A stretch of DNA of 64,000 nt from assembly GCA_002414665.1 (NCBI GenBank), contig DIAF01000006.1, positions 109,084 to 173,083 on the forward strand. Reading direction: 5' to 3'. This document shows, piece after piece, positions 18,368 to 27,478 of the stretch. Both the position numbers and the translations under genes were made by a program. The stretch is from Halieaceae bacterium UBA5085 (GTDB taxonomy: Bacteria > Pseudomonadota > Gammaproteobacteria > Pseudomonadales > Halieaceae). The notes beneath the pieces are model-generated. The model worked only from the letters and a program-made list of their open reading frames with translations. It made no database searches and was not told where the DNA came from. Position 1 is the stretch's first letter. Every line of letters begins with the position of its first letter.

Positions 18368-19417
18368 TCAGGGGCTCTCCGGAGATGAACGGTAATCTTT
18401 GCGCCGTTGCAGCTGATATTTACGCACGGCACGCTCATGCCCTTCAAGCGTGGTGTTGAACTCGTGGCTGCCATCACCCCGCGCGACAAAAAACAGGGTT
18501 TCACCCGCCGCAGGCTGCATAGCGGCCTGCAACGCCGCCCGCCCGGGCAAGGCAATCGGTGTCGGTGGCAGCCCATCGTGGCGGTAGGTGTTGAAGAGAT
18601 TGTCCGCATCCTGCAGGTGGCTGCGGCGCAGATTGCCATCGAAGGCATCACCCAACCCGTAAATGATGGTCGGGTCGGTTTGCAGCCGCATACCGCGCTG
18701 CAACCGACGTACAAACACCCCCGCAATTTCTCCCCGCTCTTCAGGCACTCCGGTTTCACGCTCAATAATGGATGCCATGATCAGGGCTTCGTAGGGGGAG
18801 TCATAGGGCAGATCCACGTCGCGTATTGCCCACTCCTGCTCAAGCGCTTCCAGCAGAGCGCGGTGTGCACGGCGCAGGATGTCGAGATCGCTGTCGCCGC
18901 GCTCGTAGCGGTAGGTTTCCGGCAGAAACAGGCCCTCGACCGCCTCGTACGGTGCGACGAGCTGCAACAACCTGGCATCATCCGCCCCCGAAAGGACGCT
19001 CTCCAGCGCAGCCTCGCGCTGCAGAATGGTAATCGCCTGTGCAACGACAATACCCTCTGGAAGCGTTACCTGGTACTGCACCACCCGCCCACTGACCAGC
19101 AGCGCCAACAGGCTTTCAGCCGTCAGCCCAGGTTCCAGCGCGTACTCTCCCCGCCGAATGCGGGCATCGAGCTGATGGTAGCGCGCCCAGAGCAGCAACA
19201 GCTCCGGGTGCGGCAGCACGCCCTCCGCTTGCAGGCGCTCGGCCACCGAGCGCAAACTGTCTCCCGGATAGACCGTGAGCAGCAACCCTGACTCCGGCAG
19301 GCGCAGGGGCGCCTGCCATCTCTCCCAGATCTCCCGCGCCACGAGCAGGGCCAGGAAGGCCGCAAGGGCCAGCGCCAGTAACAACAGACGCCGCCGGCGC
19401 GTCACCGCTGCAGCCAC
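18368..19417 (-). CDS. mltG: Endolytic murein transglycosylase MltG (YceG)
   Basis: Inner-membrane enzyme that cuts nascent peptidoglycan strands and sets their length. 349 residues: an N-terminal membrane anchor (residues ~9-28), a LysM-like segment (LTVYPGDSLRSVAERLQAEG), then the YceG catalytic domain with the key Glu in IMASIIERETGVPEERGEIA and later QTDPTIIYGLGDAFDGNL and YNTYRHDGLPPTPIA-type motifs. Its start overlaps the end of pabC by 16 bp. Confidence 0.96.
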   Translation of the reverse strand: MAAAVTRRRRLLLLALALAAFLALLVAREIWERWQAPLRLPESGLLLTVYPGDSLRSVAERLQAEGVLPHPELLLLWARYHQLDARIRRGEYALEPGLTAESLLALLVSGRVVQYQVTLPEGIVVAQAITILQREAALESVLSGADDARLLQLVAPYEAVEGLFLPETYRYERGDSDLDILRRAHRALLEALEQEWAIRDVDLPYDSPYEALIMASIIERETGVPEERGEIAGVFVRRLQRGMRLQTDPTIIYGLGDAFDGNLRRSHLQDADNLFNTYRHDGLPPTPIALPGRAALQAAMQPAAGETLFFVARGDGSHEFNTTLEGHERAVRKYQLQRRKDYRSSPESP

Positions 19418-20241
19418 TCGCAGTAAGCGGCATGCAGGCGCCGGGTGATCGGGTGCACGCCCCAGTTGCGATCGCGAAACACGCCAACCGGCCGCAGACC
19501 GGTGAGGGCGTTGCAGTAGAACACTTCATTGGCTGCCAGCAGCTGGTGCAGCTGCAGCCGCGATTCCGCGGCCTGCAGACCGCAGGCTGGCGCGAGGTGA
19601 TCCAGCAACAGGCGACGACGGGTACCGGCTATGCCCGCATCAAGCAATGTGGGTGTGAGCAGCCGCTTGCCCGCCACCACAAACAGGTTGCCCGAGGACA
19701 CCGATAGCGGTGCACCGGACTGATCAAGCATCAGCACCTCATCCACGCCGGTGTCAATCGCGTCGGCAGCGGCCAGCACCTGCTCCAGTCGGTTCAGGTG
19801 TTTTACGCCCGCCAACTGCGGCTGCTTGCCCCACCGGACCTGGGTCTCCCCCAGCCTGGCGGGCTCCGGGAAGGCTGAGGGGTCGTACGCCATCTCCGAC
19901 ACGTTGATGACAACCCGGGGCGCAGCCACCGACGGCGGTGCATACCCCCGTGGCCCCGCGCCTCGCGACACCGTGAGGCGCAGCGCAGCGTAGCCGGTCG
20001 CTGCACGCAGGGAGCCCAGCACCGTATCAAGGTGCTGCTGCGCAAGCGGCAGCGCCTCTGGCATGCGCAGACATGCCAAACCGGCAGCTAATCGATCAAA
20101 ATGAAATCCGGCCAAGAGCGGATGGCCGTCCCGCAGGAGCATGGTTTCGAAGACCCCATCGCCGTAGGCAAACGCACGATCCGGCAACTGCAGTGTGTCG
20201 CCGGGTATGCCGTCAATCCATGTCTGGGCCGCAACTACCAC
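19402..20241 (-). CDS. pabC: Aminodeoxychorismate lyase (class IV PLP aminotransferase fold)
   Basis: Releases 4-aminobenzoate and pyruvate in folate synthesis. The frame is open far into fabF, but homology begins near the GTG at 20241 (VVVAAQTWIDG), 10 nt after the fabF stop, giving 279 residues. The GDGVFETMLL block, the PLP lysine in GVKHLNRLEQVLA, and SVSSGNLFVV with TRRLLLDHL near the end fit the family. No strong ribosome site precedes the GTG, which suggests coupling to fabF. Confidence 0.93.
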   Translation of the reverse strand: MVVAAQTWIDGIPGDTLQLPDRAFAYGDGVFETMLLRDGHPLLAGFHFDRLAAGLACLRMPEALPLAQQHLDTVLGSLRAATGYAALRLTVSRGAGPRGYAPPSVAAPRVVINVSEMAYDPSAFPEPARLGETQVRWGKQPQLAGVKHLNRLEQVLAAADAIDTGVDEVLMLDQSGAPLSVSSGNLFVVAGKRLLTPTLLDAGIAGTRRRLLLDHLAPACGLQAAESRLQLHQLLAANEVFYCNALTGLRPVGVFRDRNWGVHPITRRLHAAYCEWLQR

Positions 20242-20251
20242 CCGGCCGGCA

Positions 20252-21493
20252 TCAGCCGAGCTGACTGAACAGCAGGGACCCGTTGGTGCCGCCGAAGCCG
20301 AAAGAGTTGGAGAGCGCGTGCCGGATACGGCGCTCCTGTGCGGTGTGCGGCACGTAATTGAGAACGCAACCCTCGTCCGGGTTATCGAGGTTGATGGTCG
20401 GAGGTGCCACCTGATCGCGCAGGGCCAGTATGGAGAAAATGGCCTCCACCGCCCCCGCAGCACCCAGCAGATGCCCGATCATGGATTTCGTGGAGCTGAC
20501 CGCAACGGCCTCTGACGCCGCCCCCAACACAGTCTGGATAGCGCGACTCTCGGCGAGATCACCCGCACTGGTCGATGTGCCGTGTGCGTTGATATAGTCG
20601 ATCTGGTCGACAGGTACCGCGGCGTCGGCGATGGCATTGCGCATCGCGGCGGCCGCACCGCGGCCATCCTCCGGCGGCAGCGTCATGTGATACGCGTCGC
20701 CGCTCATGCCAAAGCCGGTGATTTCGGCGTAGATGTTGGCACCACGAGCTTTCGCCGACTCATACTCTTCAATCATCAACACGCCCGCGCCATCACCCAG
20801 CACAAAGCCGTCGCGATCGCGATCCCAGGGACGCGATGCCGCTACCGGATCGTCGTTGCGCGTGGACAGGGCTCGGGCGGCGGCAAAACCACCCAGGCCG
20901 ACGGGCGTCGTCGCCATCTCGGCGCCACCCACCAACATGGCATCGGCATCGCCGAGCGCAATCAGGCGGGCTCCGAGGCCGATGTTGTGTGTACCCGACG
21001 TACAGGCGGTGACCACTGCAAGGTTCGGCCCCTGAAGGTTGTAACGCACCGAGAGGTTGCCCGAGATCATGTTGATGATGGAACCGGGAACGAAGAAGGG
21101 TGAAATCTTGCGTGGTCCGGAGCGCGCCACGATCTCCGTGTTTTTCTCGATCTGGCCAATGCCGCCAATACCAGACCCTATGGCACAGCCGACGCGATGG
21201 GCGTTGGCATCCGTCACCTCAAGGCCGGAATCCAGCATGGCCTGAATACCGGCGGCCATCCCGAACTGCACAAAGATGTCCATTTTACGGGCGTCTTTGT
21301 CGCTGAAGTACGGCGTGCTGTCGAAGCCCCTGACACTGGCACTGAACCGCGTGCTGTAGGCCTCGACATCAAAAGCGACAATCGGTGCAACACCGCTCTT
21401 GCCGGCAATGATATTTTTCCAGGTTTCCTGCACATCGAGACCCAATGGACTCACCATGCCAAGACCTGTGACAACAACGCGTCTGCCAATCAC
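20252..21493 (-). CDS. fabF: 3-oxoacyl-[acyl-carrier-protein] synthase II
   Basis: Chain-elongating condensing enzyme of fatty-acid synthesis. The GTG at 21493 has GGGGAG 8 nt upstream and gives the usual 413-residue protein ([17 protein letters not shown]). Catalytic Cys lies in [13 protein letters not shown], and the two His in [11 protein letters not shown] and [15 protein letters not shown]. It ends in [12 protein letters not shown]. It lies between acpP and pabC as in pseudomonads. Confidence 0.97.
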   Translation of the reverse strand: MIGRRVVVTGLGMVSPLGLDVQETWKNIIAGKSGVAPIVAFDVEAYSTRFSASVRGFDSTPYFSDKDARKMDIFVQFGMAAGIQAMLDSGLEVTDANAHRVGCAIGSGIGGIGQIEKNTEIVARSGPRKISPFFVPGSIINMISGNLSVRYNLQGPNLAVVTACTSGTHNIGLGARLIALGDADAMLVGGAEMATTPVGLGGFAAARALSTRNDDPVAASRPWDRDRDGFVLGDGAGVLMIEEYESAKARGANIYAEITGFGMSGDAYHMTLPPEDGRGAAAAMRNAIADAAVPVDQIDYINAHGTSTSAGDLAESRAIQTVLGAASEAVAVSSTKSMIGHLLGAAGAVEAIFSILALRDQVAPPTINLDNPDEGCVLNYVPHTAQERRIRHALSNSFGFGGTNGSLLFSQLG

Positions 21494-21530
21494 CGAACAC
21501 ACTCCCCGGTTGAATCAGGTGCTGGAAGCA

Positions 21531-21570
21531 TAAATAAGAAAAGCCGCTCTATCAAAACATAGAAACGGCT
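21531..21570 (-). terminator. Partial terminator between acpP and fabF
   Basis: On the minus strand an interrupted stem (AGCCG...CTAT pairing with ATAG...CGGCT, 21542-21570) is followed by TTTTCTTATTT. A leaky terminator here would keep acpP transcripts more abundant than fabF, as is usual for acyl carrier protein. Confidence 0.65.
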
Positions 21571-21594
21571 CTTCCGGTTACTGCGGGGACAATC

Positions 21595-21831
21595 TCAGGC
21601 GAGATTTTCCTTGATGTAGTCGATAGCCAACTTCACCGTGGTGATCTTCTCGGCTTCTTCATCGGGAATCTCGGTTTCAAACTCTTCTTCCAGAGCCATC
21701 ACCAGCTCCACTGTGTCCAGTGAATCCGCGCCCAGGTCCTCAACAAAAGACGCTTCCGTCTGCACTTCTTCTTCCTTGACGCCAAGCTGCTCTGCGACGA
21801 TCTTTTTTACGCGTTCTTCAATGCTGCTCAT
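21595..21831 (-). CDS. acpP: Acyl carrier protein
   Basis: Carries growing acyl chains on 4'-phosphopantetheine. The correct start is the ATG at 21831 ([20 protein letters not shown]) with AGGAG upstream, giving 78 residues; the longer open frame upstream is non-coding. The attachment serine is in [12 protein letters not shown] (Ser36). It is strongly acidic, as in all ACPs. The 143-nt spacer to fabG has room for its own promoter. Confidence 0.98.
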   Translation of the reverse strand: MSSIEERVKKIVAEQLGVKEEEVQTEASFVEDLGADSLDTVELVMALEEEFETEIPDEEAEKITTVKLAIDYIKENLA

Positions 21832-21974
21832 TTTATGTATAACTCCTGACAAAAAAAGTCTGAATGAAACCTGGTCACCCGGCCCAAGAGCGCATTTTAC
21901 TCTGTTTTGCGCCGGAGTAATAAATTTTTTTTGAGCGCTGCCCGCCTGCATGTGTCGACACGCCCCGACATTCC

Positions 21975-22718
21975 TCACGCCATGTTCATGCCACCGTTAA
22001 TGTGGATAGTCTCGCCGGTGATATAACCGGCATGCTCCGCGCACAGGAAACCCACCAGGGCACCGATCTCGCGTGCGTCGCCGAGACGCGCGAGGGGAAT
22101 CTGGCCGAGCATCGCCTCACGCTGCTCATCACTCAGGGCTCGCGTCATATCGGTGTCAATGAAGCCCGGAGCCACACAGTTCACCGTCACCGCGCGGGAG
22201 CCCAGCTCACGCGCCAGCGCCCGCGAGAAACCTTCCACGCCCGCCTTGCTGGCCGCGTAATTGCTCTGCCCGGCATTGCCCATTGCGCCGACTACCGACG
22301 TGATATTCACGATTCGACCCCAGCGGGCTTTGGTCATGCCACGCAGGCAGGCCTTGCTGACCCGGTATACCGCGCTCAGGTTGGTGTCGATGACCGCCTG
22401 CCATTCCTCGGGCTTCATACGCATCAGAATATTGTCGCGGGTTATGCCCGCATTATTCACCAACACCAGCGGCGCGCCGAATTGCGCGCTGATGCCCTTG
22501 ACCACATCCTCGACAGCGGCCTGGTCAGCCACATCCAGTGTCATGCCGCAGCCTTCGAAACCGCCGTCCCGCAGATACTCACCGATGGCAGTGGCCCCTG
22601 CTTCTGTCGTCGCGGTACCCACGACGACATACCCGTCGCCTGCAAGCTGCTCCGCGATGGCGCGGCCAATGCCGCGGCTGGCACCTGTCACCAGAGCGAC
22701 TTTCTTTTCCTCACTCAT
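21975..22718 (-). CDS. fabG: 3-oxoacyl-[acyl-carrier-protein] reductase
   Basis: NADPH-dependent ketoreductase of fatty-acid synthesis. 247-residue SDR protein: [12 protein letters not shown] cofactor loop, NNAGITRDN, catalytic Ser in [14 protein letters not shown], and YAASKAG (Tyr and Lys). The GGMNMA C-terminus is typical of FabG. It lies 36 nt after fabD. Confidence 0.97.
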   Translation of the reverse strand: MSEEKKVALVTGASRGIGRAIAEQLAGDGYVVVGTATTEAGATAIGEYLRDGGFEGCGMTLDVADQAAVEDVVKGISAQFGAPLVLVNNAGITRDNILMRMKPEEWQAVIDTNLSAVYRVSKACLRGMTKARWGRIVNITSVVGAMGNAGQSNYAASKAGVEGFSRALARELGSRAVTVNCVAPGFIDTDMTRALSDEQREAMLGQIPLARLGDAREIGALVGFLCAEHAGYITGETIHINGGMNMA

Positions 22719-22754
22719 CCCTGCTCCCCCTCTTTATTACTGTTCCTGACCTGC

Positions 22755-23702
22755 TCAGCCCAGCGCCGCAAGCGTATCCGCAAGCCCCGCAGGCTCTTCC
22801 AGTGAATGGCTCTGCAAGGCGCCGTCAATGCGCTTGTTGAGCCCGCTCAGCACCCGGCCCGGCCCACACTCCACAACCTGAGTGACGCCCTGTGCAGCCA
22901 TGTAGGCGACGCATGCCGTCCACTGAACGGGACTGTATATCTGCTCTACCAGCAGGCTGCGAATGCGCTCGGGGTCAGACTCGGGCCGTGCATGAACATT
23001 GTGTACAACGGGTATGGCGGGCGCCTGAATTGCGATAGAGGCCAACACCCCGGCGAGTCGCTCGCCGGCCGGACGCATCAGCGACGTATGGAAAGGTGCA
23101 GAGACCGGCAGCGGCATCGCGCGCTTTGCCCCCGCGGCTTTCAGCGCGGCGGAGGCGTGCTCAACCGCCGCGGCGTGGCCGGCGATCACCACTTGACCAG
23201 GCGAGTTGAAATTGACCGCAGCCACCTCGCCATCGCCCGCAGCGCTCACCTCGCCACAAATACGGTTGATACTGTCATCGTCCAGACCGATGATCGCCGC
23301 CATGCCGCCCTCGCCTACCGGGACCGCCGTCTGCATGAACTCACCGCGCTGGCGTACCAGGCGCACGGCGTCCTCAAAGGCGATAGAGCCGGCGCAGACC
23401 AGTGCAGAAAATTCGCCGAGGCTGTGTCCGGCGAGCAAGGCGGGCTCCGCGCCACCCGCCGCGCGCCAGGCCCGCCACAGGGCGACACTGGCGGTCAGCA
23501 GGATGGGCTGGGTGGTGGCGGTGAGATTAAGCGCCTCCTGCGGCCCCTCCTGCACCAGACCCCACACGTCCATACCGAGTGCTGCGGAGGCCTCATCAAA
23601 GGTCTCGCGCACCGCCGGAAAGGCAGCGTGAGCCCCGGCAAGCATGCCGACTTTCTGTGATCCCTGGCCGGGAAAGACAAATGCACAGTGACTCAGCGTC
23701 AT
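22755..23702 (-). CDS. fabD: Malonyl-CoA:ACP transacylase
   Basis: Loads malonyl groups onto ACP. I chose the ATG at 23702 (MTLSHCAFVFPGQGSQ), which begins the family fold and is preceded by AAGGA; the frame is open nine codons further. Nucleophile Ser in LLAGHSLGEFSALVCAG, the oxyanion GQGSQ, and catalytic His in VSAPFHTSLM are present; 315 residues. Upstream there is only 159 nt and a terminator before rpmF: neither plsX nor fabH is present. Confidence 0.97.
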   Translation of the reverse strand: MTLSHCAFVFPGQGSQKVGMLAGAHAAFPAVRETFDEASAALGMDVWGLVQEGPQEALNLTATTQPILLTASVALWRAWRAAGGAEPALLAGHSLGEFSALVCAGSIAFEDAVRLVRQRGEFMQTAVPVGEGGMAAIIGLDDDSINRICGEVSAAGDGEVAAVNFNSPGQVVIAGHAAAVEHASAALKAAGAKRAMPLPVSAPFHTSLMRPAGERLAGVLASIAIQAPAIPVVHNVHARPESDPERIRSLLVEQIYSPVQWTACVAYMAAQGVTQVVECGPGRVLSGLNKRIDGALQSHSLEEPAGLADTLAALG

Positions 23703-23799
23703 AACAAAAGCATCCTTCAACGTTTGCACAGTACCGGGCGACAGTCGCGCCGGTTACCGCCAGTGTAGAACAGGTAGCATACGCCAGCCTGAAAATGCA

Positions 23800-23823
23800 A
23801 AACGGGAGCCTGGGCTCCCGTTT
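23800..23823 (-). terminator. Intrinsic terminator of the yceD-rpmF operon
   Basis: An 11-bp inverted repeat with a 2-nt nominal loop (AAACGGGAGCC / GGCTCCCGTTT) is followed on the minus strand by T-rich sequence. It separates rpmF from fabD transcriptionally. Confidence 0.88.
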
Positions 23824-23888
23824 GCTTTCCCTAACGATGCCGATACGGAGACTGCGAACAGCCTGCGGTGCCGGCAGCCGGAACGGAC

Positions 23889-24071
23889 TTACTCGTCGTT
23901 GCCGGTGTTGACCACTTTTTTCCCGCGGTAAAAGCCGTCTGCCGTCACATGGTGACGGCGATGGGTTTCACCGGAGGTCTGGTCGACGCTCAGCGTGGGG
24001 CCGGAAAGCGAGTCGTGTGAACGACGCATGCCGCGGCGTGAACGTGATTTCTTGTCCTGTTGAACAGCCAT
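23889..24071 (-). CDS. rpmF: 50S ribosomal protein L32
   Basis: A 60-residue basic protein starting [20 protein letters not shown], the L32 signature. As in other gammaproteobacteria it lacks the four zinc cysteines. It lies 3 nt after yceD, the universal yceD-rpmF pair. Confidence 0.98.
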   Translation of the reverse strand: MAVQQDKKSRSRRGMRRSHDSLSGPTLSVDQTSGETHRRHHVTADGFYRGKKVVNTGNDE

Positions 24072-24074
24072 GTC

Positions 24075-24611
24075 TTACTCCTGATGGGTATCGCCGGGCT
24101 TTAACTGCGCCAGCACGTCAAACGGGTTGGGCCTGTCGACGGGCTCGTCTGCTACGCGCTCCGCGGCGAGGTCCGCCAAAACTGTGTTGCATTCCGCCTG
24201 CTCGTGATAGCTGAACGGCGGCATTGCCAGAATCAGCTCATCCTCGACCAGTTCCCGCAGCGAAACCTCGTCCACACCGGCTATCAGTGGGTCAAGGCTC
24301 GCCGGCAAATGACGGGCCTGCTCATCCGTCCAGACCACCGCGAGGGTGCTTTCAGAATGTAGCGCAGCCGACATGGGCCGCAGGCACCGCTGGCAGGTGA
24401 CCGTTACCGAACTCTCGGTCACCACCCGCACAACGTACCTGCCCTCCTCATCCCTGGACAGCGCCAACTCCGCCTCAACAACACCCTCGTCTGCGGCCAG
24501 CAGATCCCGAAAACGGGGCAATTCCAGCGGTTTGAGCGTGCCCCTGATGGTCGCGCCACGCGTGGCGGCCTTGCGGACGTCCAGCGACGCGGGAAGGGGG
24601 TCGGTCAACAT
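24075..24611 (-). CDS. yceD: DUF177 family protein YceD (23S rRNA accumulation protein)
   Basis: A 178-residue protein needed for normal 23S rRNA accumulation in E. coli. It shows the DUF177 features: VTCQRCLRPM with a CxxC near the middle, and VDEVSLRELVEDELILAMPP followed by a C-terminal tail. It is the first gene of yceD-rpmF and divergent from maf across a ~98-nt spacer. Confidence 0.95.
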   Translation of the reverse strand: MLTDPLPASLDVRKAATRGATIRGTLKPLELPRFRDLLAADEGVVEAELALSRDEEGRYVVRVVTESSVTVTCQRCLRPMSAALHSESTLAVVWTDEQARHLPASLDPLIAGVDEVSLRELVEDELILAMPPFSYHEQAECNTVLADLAAERVADEPVDRPNPFDVLAQLKPGDTHQE

Positions 24612-24709
24612 AGGCGCGCATCATAGGGGCGCTTTACCCCTTTGTCAAAAAATATCTTTAGAATACAACCAGTTCACTGCCCCCGCTGCCACGTGTGGAA
24701 TACCTGATC

Positions 24710-25288
24710 ATGGACCTGATACTCGCCTCCACCTCGCCCTACCGCAAAGCCTTGCTGGCACGCCTGCAACGCCCCTTCCAATGCCTGCCGCCCGATGCCG
24801 ATGAAACGCCGGTTGCTGGCGAGTCCGGAGCACAGCTGGCGTTGCGACTGGCACTGGCCAAGGCGCGTTCAGTCGCCCAGGCCCACCCTGATGCCCTGGT
24901 GATCGGTAGCGACCAGGTGGCGGAGCTGGATGGCAGACTGATCGGCAAGCCCGGTAGCCCGGAAAACGCCAGGCTGCAGCTGACTGCAAGCTCCGGGCGC
25001 ACCGTGCGCTTCCTCACAGGGCTGGCGGTCTGCCGCGTTGCAAGCGGCCTGGAACTGACCCATGTGGAACCCTTCAGCGTGCATTTTCGCCCGCTGTCGC
25101 AGGCGGCGATCACTGCCTACCTCGAGCGGGAACAGGCGCTGGACTGCGCCGGCAGCTTCAAATGTGAGGGCCTGGGAATCGCCCTGTTCGAGCGCATGGA
25201 GGGCGATGACCCCAGCAGCCTTGAAGGCCTGCCGCTGATCGCCCTGACCCGCCTGCTTGGCGAGGCAGGTTACCCGATACTGGCCTGA
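24710..25288 (+). CDS. yceF: Maf-family nucleoside-triphosphate pyrophosphatase, YceF type (7-methyl-GTP)
   Basis: House-cleaning enzyme that hydrolyses modified nucleotides; the YceF subgroup prefers 7-methyl-GTP. From the ATG at 24710 it has 192 residues (a GTG at 24695 is possible). Motifs: LILASTSPYRKALL start, DETP near residue 30, and the IGSDQV catalytic stretch with a conserved Asp. GSFKCEGLGIALFERMEGDD is the YceF variant of the late motif. It is adjacent and divergent to yceD, as in E. coli, and its end overlaps the HAD gene by 19 bp. Confidence 0.94.
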   Translation: MDLILASTSPYRKALLARLQRPFQCLPPDADETPVAGESGAQLALRLALAKARSVAQAHPDALVIGSDQVAELDGRLIGKPGSPENARLQLTASSGRTVRFLTGLAVCRVASGLELTHVEPFSVHFRPLSQAAITAYLEREQALDCAGSFKCEGLGIALFERMEGDDPSSLEGLPLIALTRLLGEAGYPILA

Positions 25289-25929
25289 GACAGCAGGTGC
25301 GGCAACTCCCGCAGTGCAGCCAGCCGGTCGATCAGGGCCAACGGGCGGTGGCGCAGGAGCTGCTCGCGAGAGTGCACACCGAAAGTCACGCCCACCGAGG
25401 GCATGCCGAGACGCCGCGCCATGTCCAGATCGTACTCTGAGTCACCCACCATCAGGGCGCAGTGTGCCGCTTTGCCGCGCTCCGCCAGAATTTGCTCCAG
25501 CATCAGCGGGTGGGGCTTGGAGCGTGTTTCGTCAGCACAGCGTGTACTGTGGAAATAGCGCTCCAGACCCAGGCCCTGCAAGACACGATCCAGCCCCCGT
25601 CGACTCTTGCCCGTGGCAATCGCTACCTCAAACCCGGAGGCGCGCAGCCATTCCAGTGTTTCCAGAGCACCCTCGTGCAGTGCTGCCGGCCCTGGATCCA
25701 GCGCACGGTAGCAGCGGGCATAGGCCGCCTGCATTGCTTCCTGCTGCGCAGAAGAGCTGCCCGGGAACAGCAGGGGCATCGCGGTCACCAGGCTGAGGCC
25801 AATGATGTGCCTTACCGCATCGGCCTCCGGCACCGGCAGGTCGCAGGCCCGCGCGGCCGCCTGCATGGCCTGCACAATCTGCTCCACGGAGTCGCAAAGC
25901 GTCCCGTCCCAGTCAAATATAACTATCAT
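25270..25929 (-). CDS. HAD superfamily hydrolase, phosphoglycolate-phosphatase-like
   Basis: A 219-residue HAD-IA phosphatase. Motif I DWDGTLCDS (nucleophile Asp near residue 6), motif II IATGKS, motif III lysine in SKPHPLML, and motif IV MVGDSEYDLDMARRLG are all present, with an alpha-helical cap between motifs I and II. The ATG at 25929 is preferred over an upstream TTG. It lies 6 nt after the rluC stop, an arrangement seen in pseudomonads. The substrate cannot be read from sequence. Confidence 0.9.
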   Translation of the reverse strand: MIVIFDWDGTLCDSVEQIVQAMQAAARACDLPVPEADAVRHIIGLSLVTAMPLLFPGSSSAQQEAMQAAYARCYRALDPGPAALHEGALETLEWLRASGFEVAIATGKSRRGLDRVLQGLGLERYFHSTRCADETRSKPHPLMLEQILAERGKAAHCALMVGDSEYDLDMARRLGMPSVGVTFGVHSREQLLRHRPLALIDRLAALRELPHLLSQASIG

Positions 25930-25935
25930 AAACAA

Positions 25936-26892
25936 TTATTTACGAGCATTTTTTAATATAGTCTCTAGGGAATCATCGAGGGGGGCTTCAAGACGCAACT
26001 GCCCCTCACCCGGCAGGGTAAAGGTCAGTGAACGGGCATGCAGGAACAATCGGCCCACCCCCAGCGCGCGCGCCAGCTCGGCGCAGGCATCGTCCATGTA
26101 CTTGTCATCACCGAGTATCGGATGGCCGGCGAAGCGCGCATGCACGCGGATCTGGTGCGTACGGCCGGTATAGGGCCTGGCTTCCACCAGCGTAGTCCGG
26201 GGGAACTGCTCCAGTACCTGAAAACCGGTCACCGATGCCTTGCCCTCCTTGGCGACCCGAACCATACGCTCACCGGACTGCACGACATTTTTCTGCAGGG
26301 GGGCTTCCACCATGCGCCGTTCACGTGGCCAGCGCCCCGCCACTAACGCGATGTAGCGCTTGTCTACCCCGTCGCCTCGCAGCTGCCGGTGCAACTCCCG
26401 CAACACCGCAGGCTTGCGCGCCACCAGGATGAGACCCGAAGTATCCCGATCCAGCCGATGTACCAGCTCCAGATAGCGATCCTGGGGGCGCAGCTGCCGC
26501 AGGCACTCGATCAAACCGAAGTTCAGGCCGCTACCACCGTGCACTGCGAGTCCCGAGGGCTTGTTGATCACCAGCAGTCCCGCGTCCTCGAACACGATGC
26601 GCGACTGGATTTCACCCGCCCAGTAACCCGGCACCACCACCGGTGTACCGGGCTCGGGCTGGTGTAGCGGGGGCACCCGCAGCACATCACCCGCCACCAG
26701 GCGGTATTCGGCTTTCACACGCCCTTTGTTGATCCGGAACTCGCCTTTGCGCAGGCCCCGGTAAATGCGTGTTTTCGGCACCCCTTTGAGCTCGCGCAGC
26801 AGGTAATTATCGAGTCGCTGCCCTGCACTATCCGCATCGATTTCGACGAAACGAACCGCACTGGCCGCGGCGGTGGGTTGTGTTTTGACCAT
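25936..26892 (-). CDS. rluC: 23S rRNA pseudouridine(955/2504/2580) synthase
   Basis: Makes three pseudouridines in 23S rRNA. 318 residues with an N-terminal S4 domain (GQRLDNYLLRELKGVPKTRI) and the catalytic domain, with the Asp in VHRLDRDTSGLILVARK near residue 145 and RPYTGRTHQIRVH. Divergent from rne, the conserved rne-rluC pairing. Confidence 0.96.
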   Translation of the reverse strand: MVKTQPTAAASAVRFVEIDADSAGQRLDNYLLRELKGVPKTRIYRGLRKGEFRINKGRVKAEYRLVAGDVLRVPPLHQPEPGTPVVVPGYWAGEIQSRIVFEDAGLLVINKPSGLAVHGGSGLNFGLIECLRQLRPQDRYLELVHRLDRDTSGLILVARKPAVLRELHRQLRGDGVDKRYIALVAGRWPRERRMVEAPLQKNVVQSGERMVRVAKEGKASVTGFQVLEQFPRTTLVEARPYTGRTHQIRVHARFAGHPILGDDKYMDDACAELARALGVGRLFLHARSLTFTLPGEGQLRLEAPLDDSLETILKNARK

Positions 26893-27478
26893 GAGCTCGG
26901 GAAATCACCAAATAATTGAAGCACTTAGCAAATGCAGGTATACTCCGGCCCGTGTAGCCGGGCTCGAGGGGTATTACCCCCGACGCACGACGCAACCACT
27001 CCGGTGACAGCAGGGTCTGCCGACGTAACCGCAGCGCCCCACAGGAGACATCATACCCGCACTTGCGTGTGCAGGCACACAACGGATGTCGACGCGCCCG
27101 CCACCCACAGGGCATAGCCCGGGATTGAGGCTGAAACGCGACGATACAGTATGAACCGCGCAGTGAGGCTGCCGGGACTCCGAATCAGTGAAAGCTTTGG
27201 GCAGTACGGCCGTATTCGTCAGGTGATGCGGCCCCGACCGGGTAACAACCTGCACGCTGCAGGCAATACCGGCAGTACTACCCGGCGACAGGCAGACAAC
27301 GGCCTCTCGCCCTGTACAGTTCACCTGAGCGTACTGAGTAGTACCTCACCACTGCGTGCCCGGCCCAGCCGCCACGTCAGTGCCAGGACCGTTACTCGGC
27401 TATGTCCGGCCTCGTGGCCGGCTGTATGGCTGATTCCCGCCCCGCCAGACCTGCGCGCACCAGGTAGAATGGCACATC
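26893..27478 (+). other. rluC-rne divergent spacer and presumed long rne leader
   Basis: 586 bp without a supported gene. ORFs in it lack homology and overlap rne out of frame. In this gene arrangement the segment normally holds both promoters and a long structured rne 5' untranslated region through which RNase E controls its own messenger. I could not identify the specific hairpin by eye. Confidence 0.5.

Noticed and set aside
21832..21978. Upstream extension of the acpP frame
   Set aside because: Acyl carrier protein starts at [10 protein letters not shown]; the extension has no homology and covers the promoter region.
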